NCBI RefSeq assembly: GCF_052119645.1
Contig: NZ_JBGQOM010000004.1
Span: 62,001 to 126,000, forward strand
From: Paraglaciecola sp030730205
GTDB lineage: Bacteria; Pseudomonadota; Gammaproteobacteria; Enterobacterales; Alteromonadaceae
DNA length: 64,000 bases
Reading direction: 5' to 3'
Below the pieces are notes generated by a model that saw only the letters and a list, made by a program, of their open reading frames with translations, searched no databases and had not been told where the DNA came from. Below are positions 36,446 through 44,682 of this stretch, one piece after another (within the stretch, counting starts at the first letter, position 1; each line of letters starts with the position of its first letter). The translations under genes were made by a program, and so were the position numbers.

Positions 36446-38536
36446 ATGGATGCTAAAGCGTTAAATGTATTACCGGGCGCGGCTCATCCACTTGGTGCAA
36501 CCTTAACGGCAAATGGCTGCAATTTTGCAGTCCATTGCCCCAATGCCACGGAAGTGCAACTTTGCTTATTTGCAAAAGATACCGAAGAACAACTCGCTGT
36601 CATTCCCTTACCTGCTAAAACAGGCAAGGTTTGGCATGGTTTTATTGAAGGGATAACAGAAGGGCAGTTATATGGCTACCGAACATGCGGTGAAAATAAC
36701 GCTCAACTTGGATTACAGTTCAATCCTGAAAAATTACTCATTGACCCCTATGCCAAGGCACTAAATCGCCCCTTAGTATGGAATGCCCAGCAGTACCATG
36801 GCGATAGCCAGTTTATGATTGCCAAGGGCCTTGTCTTAAAAACCAGTGAATGTCGCGGCCGGATTACCAAACCACGAGTGCCAATGAGCCAAACCGTTTT
36901 ATATGAAGCCCACGTAAAAGGCATCAGTCAACTTCATCCTGATGTGCCCGATGCCCATCGTGGAAAGTTTTTAGGTTTGTCTCATCCTTCAATTATCAAG
37001 CATATTAAGTCCCTTGGTGTCACGAGTGTTCAGCTCATGCCGGTGATGGCGTTTATGCCAGAGCGTTATATTACTGAAAAAGGGTTGACCAACTATTGGG
37101 GATATAATCCGATCAACTATTTTAGTCCTGATCCTCGTTATGTCGTGGCTGATGGGGTGTGTGAATTTAAAAGTATGGTTGATAGTTTGCATGAGGCAGG
37201 TTTAGAGGTCATTTTAGATGTGGTGTTTAATCACACGGCTGAAGGGGGTCTAGACGGCCCTACCTTGGCGTTTAAAGGGCTTGATAACGCTTCGTTTTAT
37301 TTGTTTGAGCGCAATGAGTACGGCACTGTTGATTATCGCAAGTATGTGAATAACTCAGGTTGCGGTAATAGCGTCAATACGGCCTATCCCTATGTACTGA
37401 AACTGGTCATGGATTCACTGCGTTATTGGGTTCAAGAAATGGGGGTGGATGGCTTTCGTTTTGATCTTGCCGCAAGTTTGGGCCGAGACCCTTATGAATT
37501 CTCTAGTGTATCGGGTTTTTTTAGAGCCATACGACAAGATCCCGTATTATTAAACATCAAGCTTATCGCTGAGCCTTGGGATATTGGCAATGGTGGTTAT
37601 CGATTAGGCCAGTTTCCATCGAATTGGGTGGAATGCAATGACAAATACCGTGATACGGTGCGCGCATTTTGGCGCGGAGATAAAGGCCACACAAGTGATT
37701 TTGCTACTCGTTTATTAGGCTCACGAGATATTTTTCCTAAGGAAAATCGAGCTATTCATACCTCTGTCAATATGGTGACTTACCACGACGGTTTTACATT
37801 GCAAGATTTGGTTAGCTACAACGAACGCCATAATGAAGCAAACTTAGAACAAAATCGTGATGGTCATGGGCATAATATTTCGTCAAATCATGGATTTGAG
37901 GGGGTGACAGGCGATACGCAAATTAAGGCTCTTAGAGATCGTCAGAAGCGAAACTTGTTTGCTACCTTAATGATGTCGCAAGGCATTCCCCATGTGTTAG
38001 GTGGCGACGAATTAAGTCGCACGCAACAGGGTAATAACAATGCCTATTGTCAAGACAATGAAATTAATTGGTTTGATTGGGAGTTAAGCGAAAATGAACA
38101 GGACTTTTTAGATTTTTGCCGTCACATGATCAAGCTTCGCCGCGACAGTGAGCTGTTAAGTCAACTTAATTTGGAAGATGATAGTTACTCCTTGCAACAC
38201 AACGTCGACAAGATCAATTGGTATCGCCCTGATGGTGAAAGAAAATTAGTCGATGATTGGCACGATCATAATAATCAGGCCTTCGCCGTAGAATTTGTCG
38301 GTCTCGAACCAGCAGATACAGTCAACAAAACTGAGCACTGGTTATTGGTTTTTAATGCAACTGACCATGATGTACGTTTTAATTTGCCCCTTTTAAGTCA
38401 GGCTCATGGTTGGAAAATTATGGTGGATACCCGTTATCCAAAATTAGCCCTTCAACCTCAGGTGGCTGTAAAGCAGGTTTATATGCAGGCATTTAAGAGC
38501 ATCTGTTTATTCAAGGTTATAAATGACCAAACCTAA
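36446..38536 (+). CDS. glgX: Glycogen debranching enzyme GlgX
   Basis: GH13 isoamylase-type enzyme that hydrolyses alpha-1,6 branches of phosphorylase-trimmed glycogen. N-terminal CBM48 (residues about 15-110, GATLTANGCNFAVHCPNATEV), then the barrel with VILDVVFNHTAEG, nucleophile in VDGFRFDLAASLGRD, acid in LIAEPWDIG, and VTYHDGFTLQDLVSYNERHNEAN. 696 residues is typical of GlgX outside the enterobacteria. Six bp after glgB, so cotranscribed. Confidence 0.96.
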   Translation: MDAKALNVLPGAAHPLGATLTANGCNFAVHCPNATEVQLCLFAKDTEEQLAVIPLPAKTGKVWHGFIEGITEGQLYGYRTCGENNAQLGLQFNPEKLLIDPYAKALNRPLVWNAQQYHGDSQFMIAKGLVLKTSECRGRITKPRVPMSQTVLYEAHVKGISQLHPDVPDAHRGKFLGLSHPSIIKHIKSLGVTSVQLMPVMAFMPERYITEKGLTNYWGYNPINYFSPDPRYVVADGVCEFKSMVDSLHEAGLEVILDVVFNHTAEGGLDGPTLAFKGLDNASFYLFERNEYGTVDYRKYVNNSGCGNSVNTAYPYVLKLVMDSLRYWVQEMGVDGFRFDLAASLGRDPYEFSSVSGFFRAIRQDPVLLNIKLIAEPWDIGNGGYRLGQFPSNWVECNDKYRDTVRAFWRGDKGHTSDFATRLLGSRDIFPKENRAIHTSVNMVTYHDGFTLQDLVSYNERHNEANLEQNRDGHGHNISSNHGFEGVTGDTQIKALRDRQKRNLFATLMMSQGIPHVLGGDELSRTQQGNNNAYCQDNEINWFDWELSENEQDFLDFCRHMIKLRRDSELLSQLNLEDDSYSLQHNVDKINWYRPDGERKLVDDWHDHNNQAFAVEFVGLEPADTVNKTEHWLLVFNATDHDVRFNLPLLSQAHGWKIMVDTRYPKLALQPQVAVKQVYMQAFKSICLFKVINDQT

Positions 38537-38652
38537 GCTATTTTTGCCGGAGGGGACTTGACTGAACAATGTGCCCAGTAATATAACTGTCATATCCATC
38601 GATTGGATACCTTACACATCAACCATGGAATCATGACGGTCGGAGTATAATT

Positions 38653-39036
38653 GTGAAGTTAACTGAATCGCAGTGGCGAGAGAGATTAACAGAGGAAGAG
38701 TTTAAGGTTTGTCGTGAAAAAGGGACTGAGCGCCCTTTCACGGGGCACTTACTCGACAGTAGAGCAGCTGGTGATTATGTTTGCACCTGCTGTGAAAAGA
38801 AGTTATTTACCTCTGAAGATAAGTTTGATTCCGGTTGTGGTTGGCCCTCATTTTTTAGCCAAAGCACGGAACAGAATGTTGAATATCACAGCGATAACAG
38901 CTTAGGGATGCTGCGCATCGAAATCGTTTGTCGTCATTGTGATGCCCACCTAGGGCATGTCTTTGATGATGGCCCGCCACCAACGGGCAAGCGCTATTGT
39001 GTTAATTCAGTTGCCGTTAAATTTAAACCCACGTAA
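38653..39036 (+). CDS. msrB: Peptide-methionine (R)-S-oxide reductase
   Basis: Repairs methionine-R-sulfoxide in proteins. Zinc ligands Cys44/Cys47 (CTCC) and Cys93/Cys96 (CRHC), catalytic Cys116 in GKRYCVNSVAV, and the GCGWPSF motif are all present. GTG start with GGAG upstream. 127 residues. In E. coli msrB and yeaC neighbour gapA; the same genes are found dispersed over this part of the window. Confidence 0.95.
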   Translation: MKLTESQWRERLTEEEFKVCREKGTERPFTGHLLDSRAAGDYVCTCCEKKLFTSEDKFDSGCGWPSFFSQSTEQNVEYHSDNSLGMLRIEIVCRHCDAHLGHVFDDGPPPTGKRYCVNSVAVKFKPT

Positions 39037-39052
39037 TCCCTATTTGCTTGAA

Positions 39053-39077
39053 AACGCTCAATTATTGGGCGTTTTTT
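39053..39077 (+). terminator. msrB terminator
   Basis: AACGCTCA pairs with TGGGCGTT (one G-T wobble) around a short AT loop, followed by TTTTTT, 16 bp after the msrB stop. Confidence 0.85.
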
Positions 39078-39080
39078 GTT

Positions 39081-39430
39081 TTAGGCCAAAAAAGTATAAA
39101 AAATATCGTGAAAGTAAATTTCATTTATTAGGTCTCACAAACGCTGAATAAGGCTGTTTTAACCCTTGCCTGCCGATTTATCACCTCACTCTGAATCTAT
39201 TTTAAAAGTCTAAGTTAAAAGTGTAGAAATATTACAAATTAAATAGCTTAAAAGACTGATTTTTAATCATTTTAGTAATTTAGTGCCAATTTGGCGAAAG
39301 GGATCACTTTCATTAGAATGACGCCGCTTTATCACAGCATCGCTGTATATCCTTAATCAAGATTGATATGTCAGCTAAGACTAGCGACAAAAATATCAAA
39401 ATCATTCACTGTAGGTAGCCACTTTCAATT
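39081..39430. other. Non-coding control region before the second GAPDH gene
   Basis: No coding sequence in 350 bp. It contains a HexR-like site (39222-39236) and a perfect dyad GCCAA-T-TTGGC (39285-39295). A -10-like TAGAAT occurs near 39314. The long leader suggests regulated transcription of the following gene. Confidence 0.4.
39222..39236. promoter_or_regulatory. HexR-like operator before the second GAPDH gene
   Basis: TGTAGAAATATTACA has the TGTA...TACA ends and ATTACA half-site of the HexR consensus. It lies about 195 bp upstream of the start codon. Together with the site before gapA it suggests that both GAPDH genes answer to one sugar-phosphate-sensing repressor/activator. Confidence 0.5.
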
Positions 39431-40891
39431 ATGAATCAGCAATTAGAACAGGAATTATTAAGCAGTTGGCAAGAAAGGCAGGAATATGCTGAGCAAATGC
39501 AGCCTTTGCTAGGAAAGTTATACCGCAATCATGCAATCGAAATCTCGGTATATGGGCGTCCGTTACTTGGCGCAAGTGCAATCGACATCATCAAAGCGCA
39601 CCGGTCCGTCCGCTTAAAGGAAACGCATAAACTAAGGTTGCGTGAAAGCTGGCCTTTGTTAGACGCTATCAGTCAAATGACTCTGGCCCCAGCACATATT
39701 GATTTAGGAAAGCTAGCATACGCTTATCACTATGATGCACAATTTGCAGAGCAATCAGTAGAACAATACCTGCAACAGCAACTTGCTGAAATTATTGGCG
39801 TACATGACGCTCAAGAGCCACAAGATGTGGTGTTATACGGTTTTGGTCGAATAGGTCGTATTTTAGCCAGATTACTTATCGAACGTCAGGGGAAAAATAA
39901 TAAGCTGCGCTTAAAAGCGATTGTTGTAAGAGGCGGTAAGAGTGGAGATCTTGAAAAGCGTGCTAGTTTGCTAAGACGCGATTCAGTGCATGGCCCTTTT
40001 AATGGCAGCATCACCATTGATACTGAAAAAAATGCCATTAAAGCGAATGGCTCCTATATTCAAGTAATATACGCTAACTCGCCGCAAGAAGTTGACTATA
40101 GGCATTACGGTATTCAAAACGCCATTGTGATCGACAACACCGGTATGTGGCGTGATCAAGAGGGTTTGAGTCAGCATTTATTGTCGAAGGGTGTTAAAAA
40201 AGTCCTTTTGACCGCGCCGGGCAAAGGCGACATAAAAAACATTGTTTTTGGTGTTAACCATAATGACGTAGCCGCAGAAGACGTCATATTGTCAGCCGCT
40301 AGCTGTACCACCAATGCCATCACCCCTGTTTTAAAAGCGCTAGATGAACATTTTGGGATTCAAAGTGGGCATGTAGAAACGGTACATTCATTTACCAATG
40401 ATCAAAATTTGATTGATAATTTCCACAAGGGTGACCGACGTGGACGCAGTGCGGCTTTGAACATGGTTATCACTGAAACCGGTGCTGCTACAGCCGTTGC
40501 GAAAGCGTACCCGCAATTAAAGGGTAAACTAACGGGTAGTGCTATTCGCGTACCTACTCCAAACGTTTCCTTAGCGATCTTAAATTTACATTTGAGCAAA
40601 GCCACTACCAAGGACGAGCTCAACAATTACTTACGTGATGTTTCGCTTTTTTCCGACCTGCAACATCAAGTTAACTATACGGCTTCAAGTGAAATAGTGA
40701 GCACAGACTTAGTAGGAACTAGAGCCCCAGCTGTGGTTGACTCAAAGGCAACCATCGTGGTTGACCAACGAGCAACTGTCTATGTTTGGTACGACAATGA
40801 GTTTGGCTATAGCTGTCAGGTCATGAAGGTGCTAGAAAAAATGTCAGGGTTGACATCACCCACCTTACCTCACGCGACAGTGAAACTGTAA
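39431..40891 (+). CDS. Glyceraldehyde-3-phosphate dehydrogenase, long paralogue (Gap2/GapB-like)
   Basis: 486 residues. A GAPDH core (from about residue 133: VVLYGFGRIGRILARLL; catalytic Cys near 294 in SAASCTTNAITP; C-terminal VWYDNEFGYSCQVM) follows an N-terminal helical extension of about 130 residues. Long GAPDHs of this type occur in Shewanella, Vibrio-related and Pseudomonas genomes and are thought to serve gluconeogenesis, possibly with different cofactor preference. Only 30-odd per cent-type resemblance to gapA is expected; no identity was computed. Bounded by terminators on both sides. Confidence 0.9.
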   Translation: MNQQLEQELLSSWQERQEYAEQMQPLLGKLYRNHAIEISVYGRPLLGASAIDIIKAHRSVRLKETHKLRLRESWPLLDAISQMTLAPAHIDLGKLAYAYHYDAQFAEQSVEQYLQQQLAEIIGVHDAQEPQDVVLYGFGRIGRILARLLIERQGKNNKLRLKAIVVRGGKSGDLEKRASLLRRDSVHGPFNGSITIDTEKNAIKANGSYIQVIYANSPQEVDYRHYGIQNAIVIDNTGMWRDQEGLSQHLLSKGVKKVLLTAPGKGDIKNIVFGVNHNDVAAEDVILSAASCTTNAITPVLKALDEHFGIQSGHVETVHSFTNDQNLIDNFHKGDRRGRSAALNMVITETGAATAVAKAYPQLKGKLTGSAIRVPTPNVSLAILNLHLSKATTKDELNNYLRDVSLFSDLQHQVNYTASSEIVSTDLVGTRAPAVVDSKATIVVDQRATVYVWYDNEFGYSCQVMKVLEKMSGLTSPTLPHATVKL

Positions 40892-40895
40892 GCAA

Positions 40896-40935
40896 AGACG
40901 CTGTGCTGTTTTAAGGCAGCATAGCGGCGTTTTTA
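40896..40935 (+). terminator. Terminator after the long GAPDH gene
   Basis: An imperfect long stem, GACGCTGTGCTG against CAGCATAGCGGCGT, around TTTTAAGG and followed by TTTTT. Confidence 0.8.
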
Positions 40936-41057
40936 TGCGCTAATATAGGCTGTAAATTGAAAATTTCAGCCTTTTTGTTGTTCATTTTCTCCAGTTATAA
41001 CCTTTTTTATTGAAGCTGTGTTAAATTACCGCGGTCAAATTTATTAGAGAATATATC

Positions 41058-42185
41058 GTGAGAATAAGCAGCAATTTTGATAGTGGAAATATCGAGGTAA
41101 ACAATGCCTCTTCACCAAATGACATTAGACTGAGCATTAAAAAAGACAAGCAATCAGACTTTTTTCAATGGTTCCATTTTAAACTTGAAACCACCGCATT
41201 TTTATCACACAAGCTTGTTATCACCAATTTACATCAGTCCGCTTACCCTGATGGTTGGAAGAATTATCAAGCCGTAGCTTCATATGATCGCCAAGAATGG
41301 TTCAGAGTCGATACCGAGTTTGATGGTGACAGTTTAGTCATACAACACACCCCTGAATATGAGCATGTTTATTATGCTTATTTTGCCCCTTATAGCTACG
41401 AACGTCATCTTGATCTTTTAGCATGGGCGCAGCAATCACCCGTATGTCAGCAGCAGTTTTTAGGCGAGACCTTGGATGGGCGAGATATGTCGATGTTAGT
41501 GGTAGGTGAACCAGAAGAAGGCAAAAAAGTTATCTGGGTCACTGCCAGACAGCATCCAGGTGAAACCATGGCTGAGTGGTTTGTTGAAGGATTTTTGGAA
41601 CGTTTATTAGATGAGAGTGATGGTGTTGCCCGTCAATTGCTGGAAAAATCTGTATTTTACGTCATACCCAATATGAATCCCGATGGTTCTGTTCGCGGTC
41701 ATTTGCGCACCAATGCTATTGGCGTGAACCTTAATCGAGAATGGGCGACACCTAGTTTAGCGTCTAGTCCTGAGGTGTATTTTGTCAAACAAAAAATGAT
41801 AGAAACTGGGGTGGACATGTTTTTAGATGTTCATGGTGATGAAGCACTACCCTACAATTTTGTAGCTGGCTGTGAAGGTAACCCAGGCTATTCTCCTCGC
41901 ATTAAAAATTTAGAAGATAAATTTAAGCAAAACTTTATGTTAGCAACGCCAGACTTCCAAGACAGTTTTGGCTATCCAAAAGACAAACCAGGAGAGGCCA
42001 ATCCCACAGTCGCCACTCACGCTATTGGTCAACACTTTGATTGTTTAGCCTTTACCTTAGAAATGCCTTTTAAAGATAATATCGATTTACCTGACAGTGC
42101 CTATGGCTGGTCGCCTGCGCGCAGTAAACAGTTGGGTGAAGATGTAATGATTGCTATGCGTGCTGTAGTTGATATGCTTCGTTAG
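41058..42185 (+). CDS. M14-family zinc carboxypeptidase, cytosolic carboxypeptidase-like
   Basis: 375 residues without signal peptide. An N-terminal beta-sandwich domain (about 1-125; FFQWFHFKLE, NYQAVASYDRQEWFRV) precedes an M14 catalytic domain with zinc ligands in RQHPGETMAEW (His, Glu) and DVHGDEALPYNF (His), and the catalytic Glu in FTLEMPFKD. This two-domain layout is that of AGBL/CCP-type carboxypeptidases, which in eukaryotes trim glutamate from tubulin tails. The bacterial substrate is unknown. GTG start. The AGCS symporter gene follows after 66 bp. Confidence 0.85.
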   Translation: MRISSNFDSGNIEVNNASSPNDIRLSIKKDKQSDFFQWFHFKLETTAFLSHKLVITNLHQSAYPDGWKNYQAVASYDRQEWFRVDTEFDGDSLVIQHTPEYEHVYYAYFAPYSYERHLDLLAWAQQSPVCQQQFLGETLDGRDMSMLVVGEPEEGKKVIWVTARQHPGETMAEWFVEGFLERLLDESDGVARQLLEKSVFYVIPNMNPDGSVRGHLRTNAIGVNLNREWATPSLASSPEVYFVKQKMIETGVDMFLDVHGDEALPYNFVAGCEGNPGYSPRIKNLEDKFKQNFMLATPDFQDSFGYPKDKPGEANPTVATHAIGQHFDCLAFTLEMPFKDNIDLPDSAYGWSPARSKQLGEDVMIAMRAVVDMLR

Positions 42186-42251
42186 GAACGATAAAACCGT
42201 TACAAAAAAACAATAAAATACTGACTAAAATAATAAATAAAGGGGAAAGCA

Positions 42252-43925
42252 GTGGAAATATTTCATGATTTTTTAAAGTCACTTGACGGCATGCTGGGTG
42301 GAGCCTTTTGGTTTCCTTATGTGCTTCTCGGTACCGGTTTGTTCTTCACAATATATTTGAAATTTCCACAAGTTCGATATTTCAAACATGCATGGAAAGT
42401 GGTGTTAGGGAAATACGATAAAGCGGATTCTCCAGGGGATACGACGCATTTTCGAGCACTGACAACCGCCTTATCAGGTACCGTTGGTACAGGTAACATC
42501 GGTGGGGTGGCATTTGCTATCTTTTTAGGTGGGCCGGCTGCGTTGTTTTGGATGTGGGCAACGGCATTTTTAGGGATGACAACCAAATTCGTAGAAGTGA
42601 CCTTGTCTCACAAATATCGTGATAAAACACCTGACGGTACCATGGCTGGTGGTCCCATGTATTACATGGACAAACGCTTGAACATGAAATGGCTAGCTGT
42701 TGCCTTTGCTGTGGCAACCGTTATCAGTTCATTCGGTACTGGAAACTTGCCTCAAAGTAACGGTATCGCGACCAGTATTGAATCCACCTTTGGCTTCGAT
42801 CCTCTTATTGTTGGTAGCGTGTTGGGTATTTTACTGGCATTGGTTATCTTGGGCGGTATTACCCGTATTGCAGCAGTAACGTCTAAAATCGTACCCTTAA
42901 TGGCGCTTATTTATTTGGTTGGTGCGGTGTCTGTTATTTTTGCCAATCTTGAAAACGTCGGACCTTCGTTTGTGTCTGTGTTATCAGATGTGTTTACTGG
43001 CTCGGCGGCAACAGGTGGCTTCTTGGGGGCGACTATCGCTTATGCGTTTAACCGCGGCGTTAACCGAGGTTTGTTTTCAAACGAAGCGGGCCAAGGTTCT
43101 GCGCCAATTGCGCACGCAGCGGCAAAAACAGATGAGCCTGTCTCTGAAGGAATGGTATCAATACTTGAGCCCTTTATCGATACTATTATTATCTGTACCT
43201 TAACTGGTTTGGTGATCTTGTCATCGGGCGTTTGGAAAGAAAAACACTGGAATACCTTTGATCGTTCAGACATGGACATTGTTGCCGGTGCTTACCTTGA
43301 GTCGAGCGATAGCGATAAAAAACAACTTTATAATTACTTGAACGGTTTAGATGAAAGCCAAGTTGAGGAATTTAATGGTGAAATACAAGTGGTCAACGGT
43401 AAACCTGTTAGCACTGGATTTACTATTATTAACGCGCGTTCATTAGCTGAAGACGTGACCTTTACAGTGGGTGATCCTGAAGATACTTTTACCGGTACGT
43501 TAAAAGTAGTTAATGGGCAATTGCTTAAAGATAACATCATGGTGTCTGGTTACTCGTTAATTCACTCAGCCAGTTTAACGGCGGTAGCGTTTACACGAGG
43601 GTTCTTTGGCGATTCGGGAAAATATATTGTTTCAATAGGTTTATTGCTCTTTGCTTTTTCAACAGCCATCGCTTGGTCATATTATGGCGACAGAGCCATG
43701 ACCTATTTATTTGGCCCGCGTTCGGTTATGCCATATAGAGTGGTTTACGTTGCAGGCTTTGTTTGGGCTGCAGTGTCTGATACGACCTTAGTTTGGACGC
43801 TATCTGCAGTAGCGATAGTAGTGATGACCTTGCCCAACTTATTTGGTATCTTTTTGCTCAGAAAAGAAATGAAAGATTCGGTAGCAAGCTACTGGGATAA
43901 ATTTAATAAAGAACATAAGTCTTAA
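42252..43925 (+). CDS. Alanine/glycine:cation symporter (AGCS) with extra soluble insert
   Basis: Sodium- or proton-coupled alanine/glycine importer. The family features GTVGTGNIGGVAFAIFLGGPAALFWMW (about 77-103) and GANRGLFSNEAGQGSAPIAHAAAKTDEP-like segment (near 270-295) are clear. 557 residues is about 70-100 longer than ordinary AGCS members because of a hydrophilic segment, about residues 330-435, between two membrane helices (VILSSGVW and HSASLTAVAFTRGFFG). GTG start after AAAGGGGAAA. Likely cotranscribed with the upstream carboxypeptidase, which could supply amino acids. Confidence 0.88.
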   Translation: MEIFHDFLKSLDGMLGGAFWFPYVLLGTGLFFTIYLKFPQVRYFKHAWKVVLGKYDKADSPGDTTHFRALTTALSGTVGTGNIGGVAFAIFLGGPAALFWMWATAFLGMTTKFVEVTLSHKYRDKTPDGTMAGGPMYYMDKRLNMKWLAVAFAVATVISSFGTGNLPQSNGIATSIESTFGFDPLIVGSVLGILLALVILGGITRIAAVTSKIVPLMALIYLVGAVSVIFANLENVGPSFVSVLSDVFTGSAATGGFLGATIAYAFNRGVNRGLFSNEAGQGSAPIAHAAAKTDEPVSEGMVSILEPFIDTIIICTLTGLVILSSGVWKEKHWNTFDRSDMDIVAGAYLESSDSDKKQLYNYLNGLDESQVEEFNGEIQVVNGKPVSTGFTIINARSLAEDVTFTVGDPEDTFTGTLKVVNGQLLKDNIMVSGYSLIHSASLTAVAFTRGFFGDSGKYIVSIGLLLFAFSTAIAWSYYGDRAMTYLFGPRSVMPYRVVYVAGFVWAAVSDTTLVWTLSAVAIVVMTLPNLFGIFLLRKEMKDSVASYWDKFNKEHKS

Positions 43926-43939
43926 GTTTAGTGATTAAC

Positions 43940-43966
43940 AAAAGCGCAGCTCATAGCTGCGCTTTT
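43940..43966. terminator. Bidirectional-looking terminator after the AGCS gene
   Basis: Perfect 12-bp stem AAAAGCGCAGCT / AGCTGCGCTTTT with a CAT loop, 14 bp after the stop codon. Confidence 0.85.
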
Positions 43967-44048
43967 AAGTTAAAAACTGTTTTTAGTGAACATCGTATAA
44001 AGTAGCTTGGTCATAACCTTTATTGAGCTACCTGTGTGGAGTAGAAAA

Positions 44049-44375
44049 ATGGCATTGATAGATTGCCCCTCATGCGGCAAAAAAATTTCAGACAAAGCAC
44101 AAAGTTGCCAGCACTGTGACTTTGCAATTGGTCAAGCAAGTGTTGAGGACTTTGCGAGAAAAAACGCATTGAAAAAGTATTTGCAACGCCAAAGTATTCA
44201 AAATCAGTCAATGCTGGCCATGTTGTTGTTTGTTGGTGGTTTTGGTTTTATGTATTGGGGCGATGTGAGCCAAGAAGACATTCAATTTAAACTTGCATTT
44301 GCAGTAGCCGCGAGCGGTTTCGTTTGGTACATAGTGAATCGTGTGCGCCTTGTTTTTATTAAAAAATCTGATTGA
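44049..44375 (+). CDS. Small zinc-ribbon membrane protein
   Basis: About 108 residues. An N-terminal zinc ribbon has Cys6, Cys9, Cys20, Cys23 (CPSCGKKISDKAQSCQHC), followed by two membrane helices (about 55-72 and 80-97). ATG 44049 with GGAG upstream is preferred; the frame is open to GTG 44007. It precedes yeaC by 13 bp. Function unknown. Confidence 0.75.
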   Translation: MALIDCPSCGKKISDKAQSCQHCDFAIGQASVEDFARKNALKKYLQRQSIQNQSMLAMLLFVGGFGFMYWGDVSQEDIQFKLAFAVAASGFVWYIVNRVRLVFIKKSD

Positions 44376-44388
44376 GCGATAACCAGTA

Positions 44389-44682
44389 ATGAATGTTGAA
44401 GTACTCGTGCAAAACATGTCGCAAGACATATACGAAAAGCTACGTGGCTCAGTAGAAACCGGAAAGTGGCTTGATGGCTCACCCTTGACAGAGCAACAAA
44501 AAGAAACATGTATTCAGGCTGTTATGCTATATCAGTCTAAAGTGCTGAAATCTGAACAACACATGACCGTTGGTGCAAACGGCGAAATAGTGCACAAAAG
44601 CCGAGACGCTTTCAAAAAAGAACTTGCCCAACAATCTTTCGATAATCAAACTATAGCGCGGTTTAAACAGGATGATATTTAA
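44389..44682 (+). CDS. yeaC: YeaC family protein (DUF1315)
   Basis: 97-residue soluble protein matching the YeaC/DUF1315 family (MSQDIYEKLRGSVETGKWLDG, TEQQKETCIQAVMLYQSK, RDAFKKEL). Function unknown in the family. The stop overlaps the start of the DUF349 gene by 11 bp, suggesting coupled synthesis. Confidence 0.85.
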   Translation: MNVEVLVQNMSQDIYEKLRGSVETGKWLDGSPLTEQQKETCIQAVMLYQSKVLKSEQHMTVGANGEIVHKSRDAFKKELAQQSFDNQTIARFKQDDI

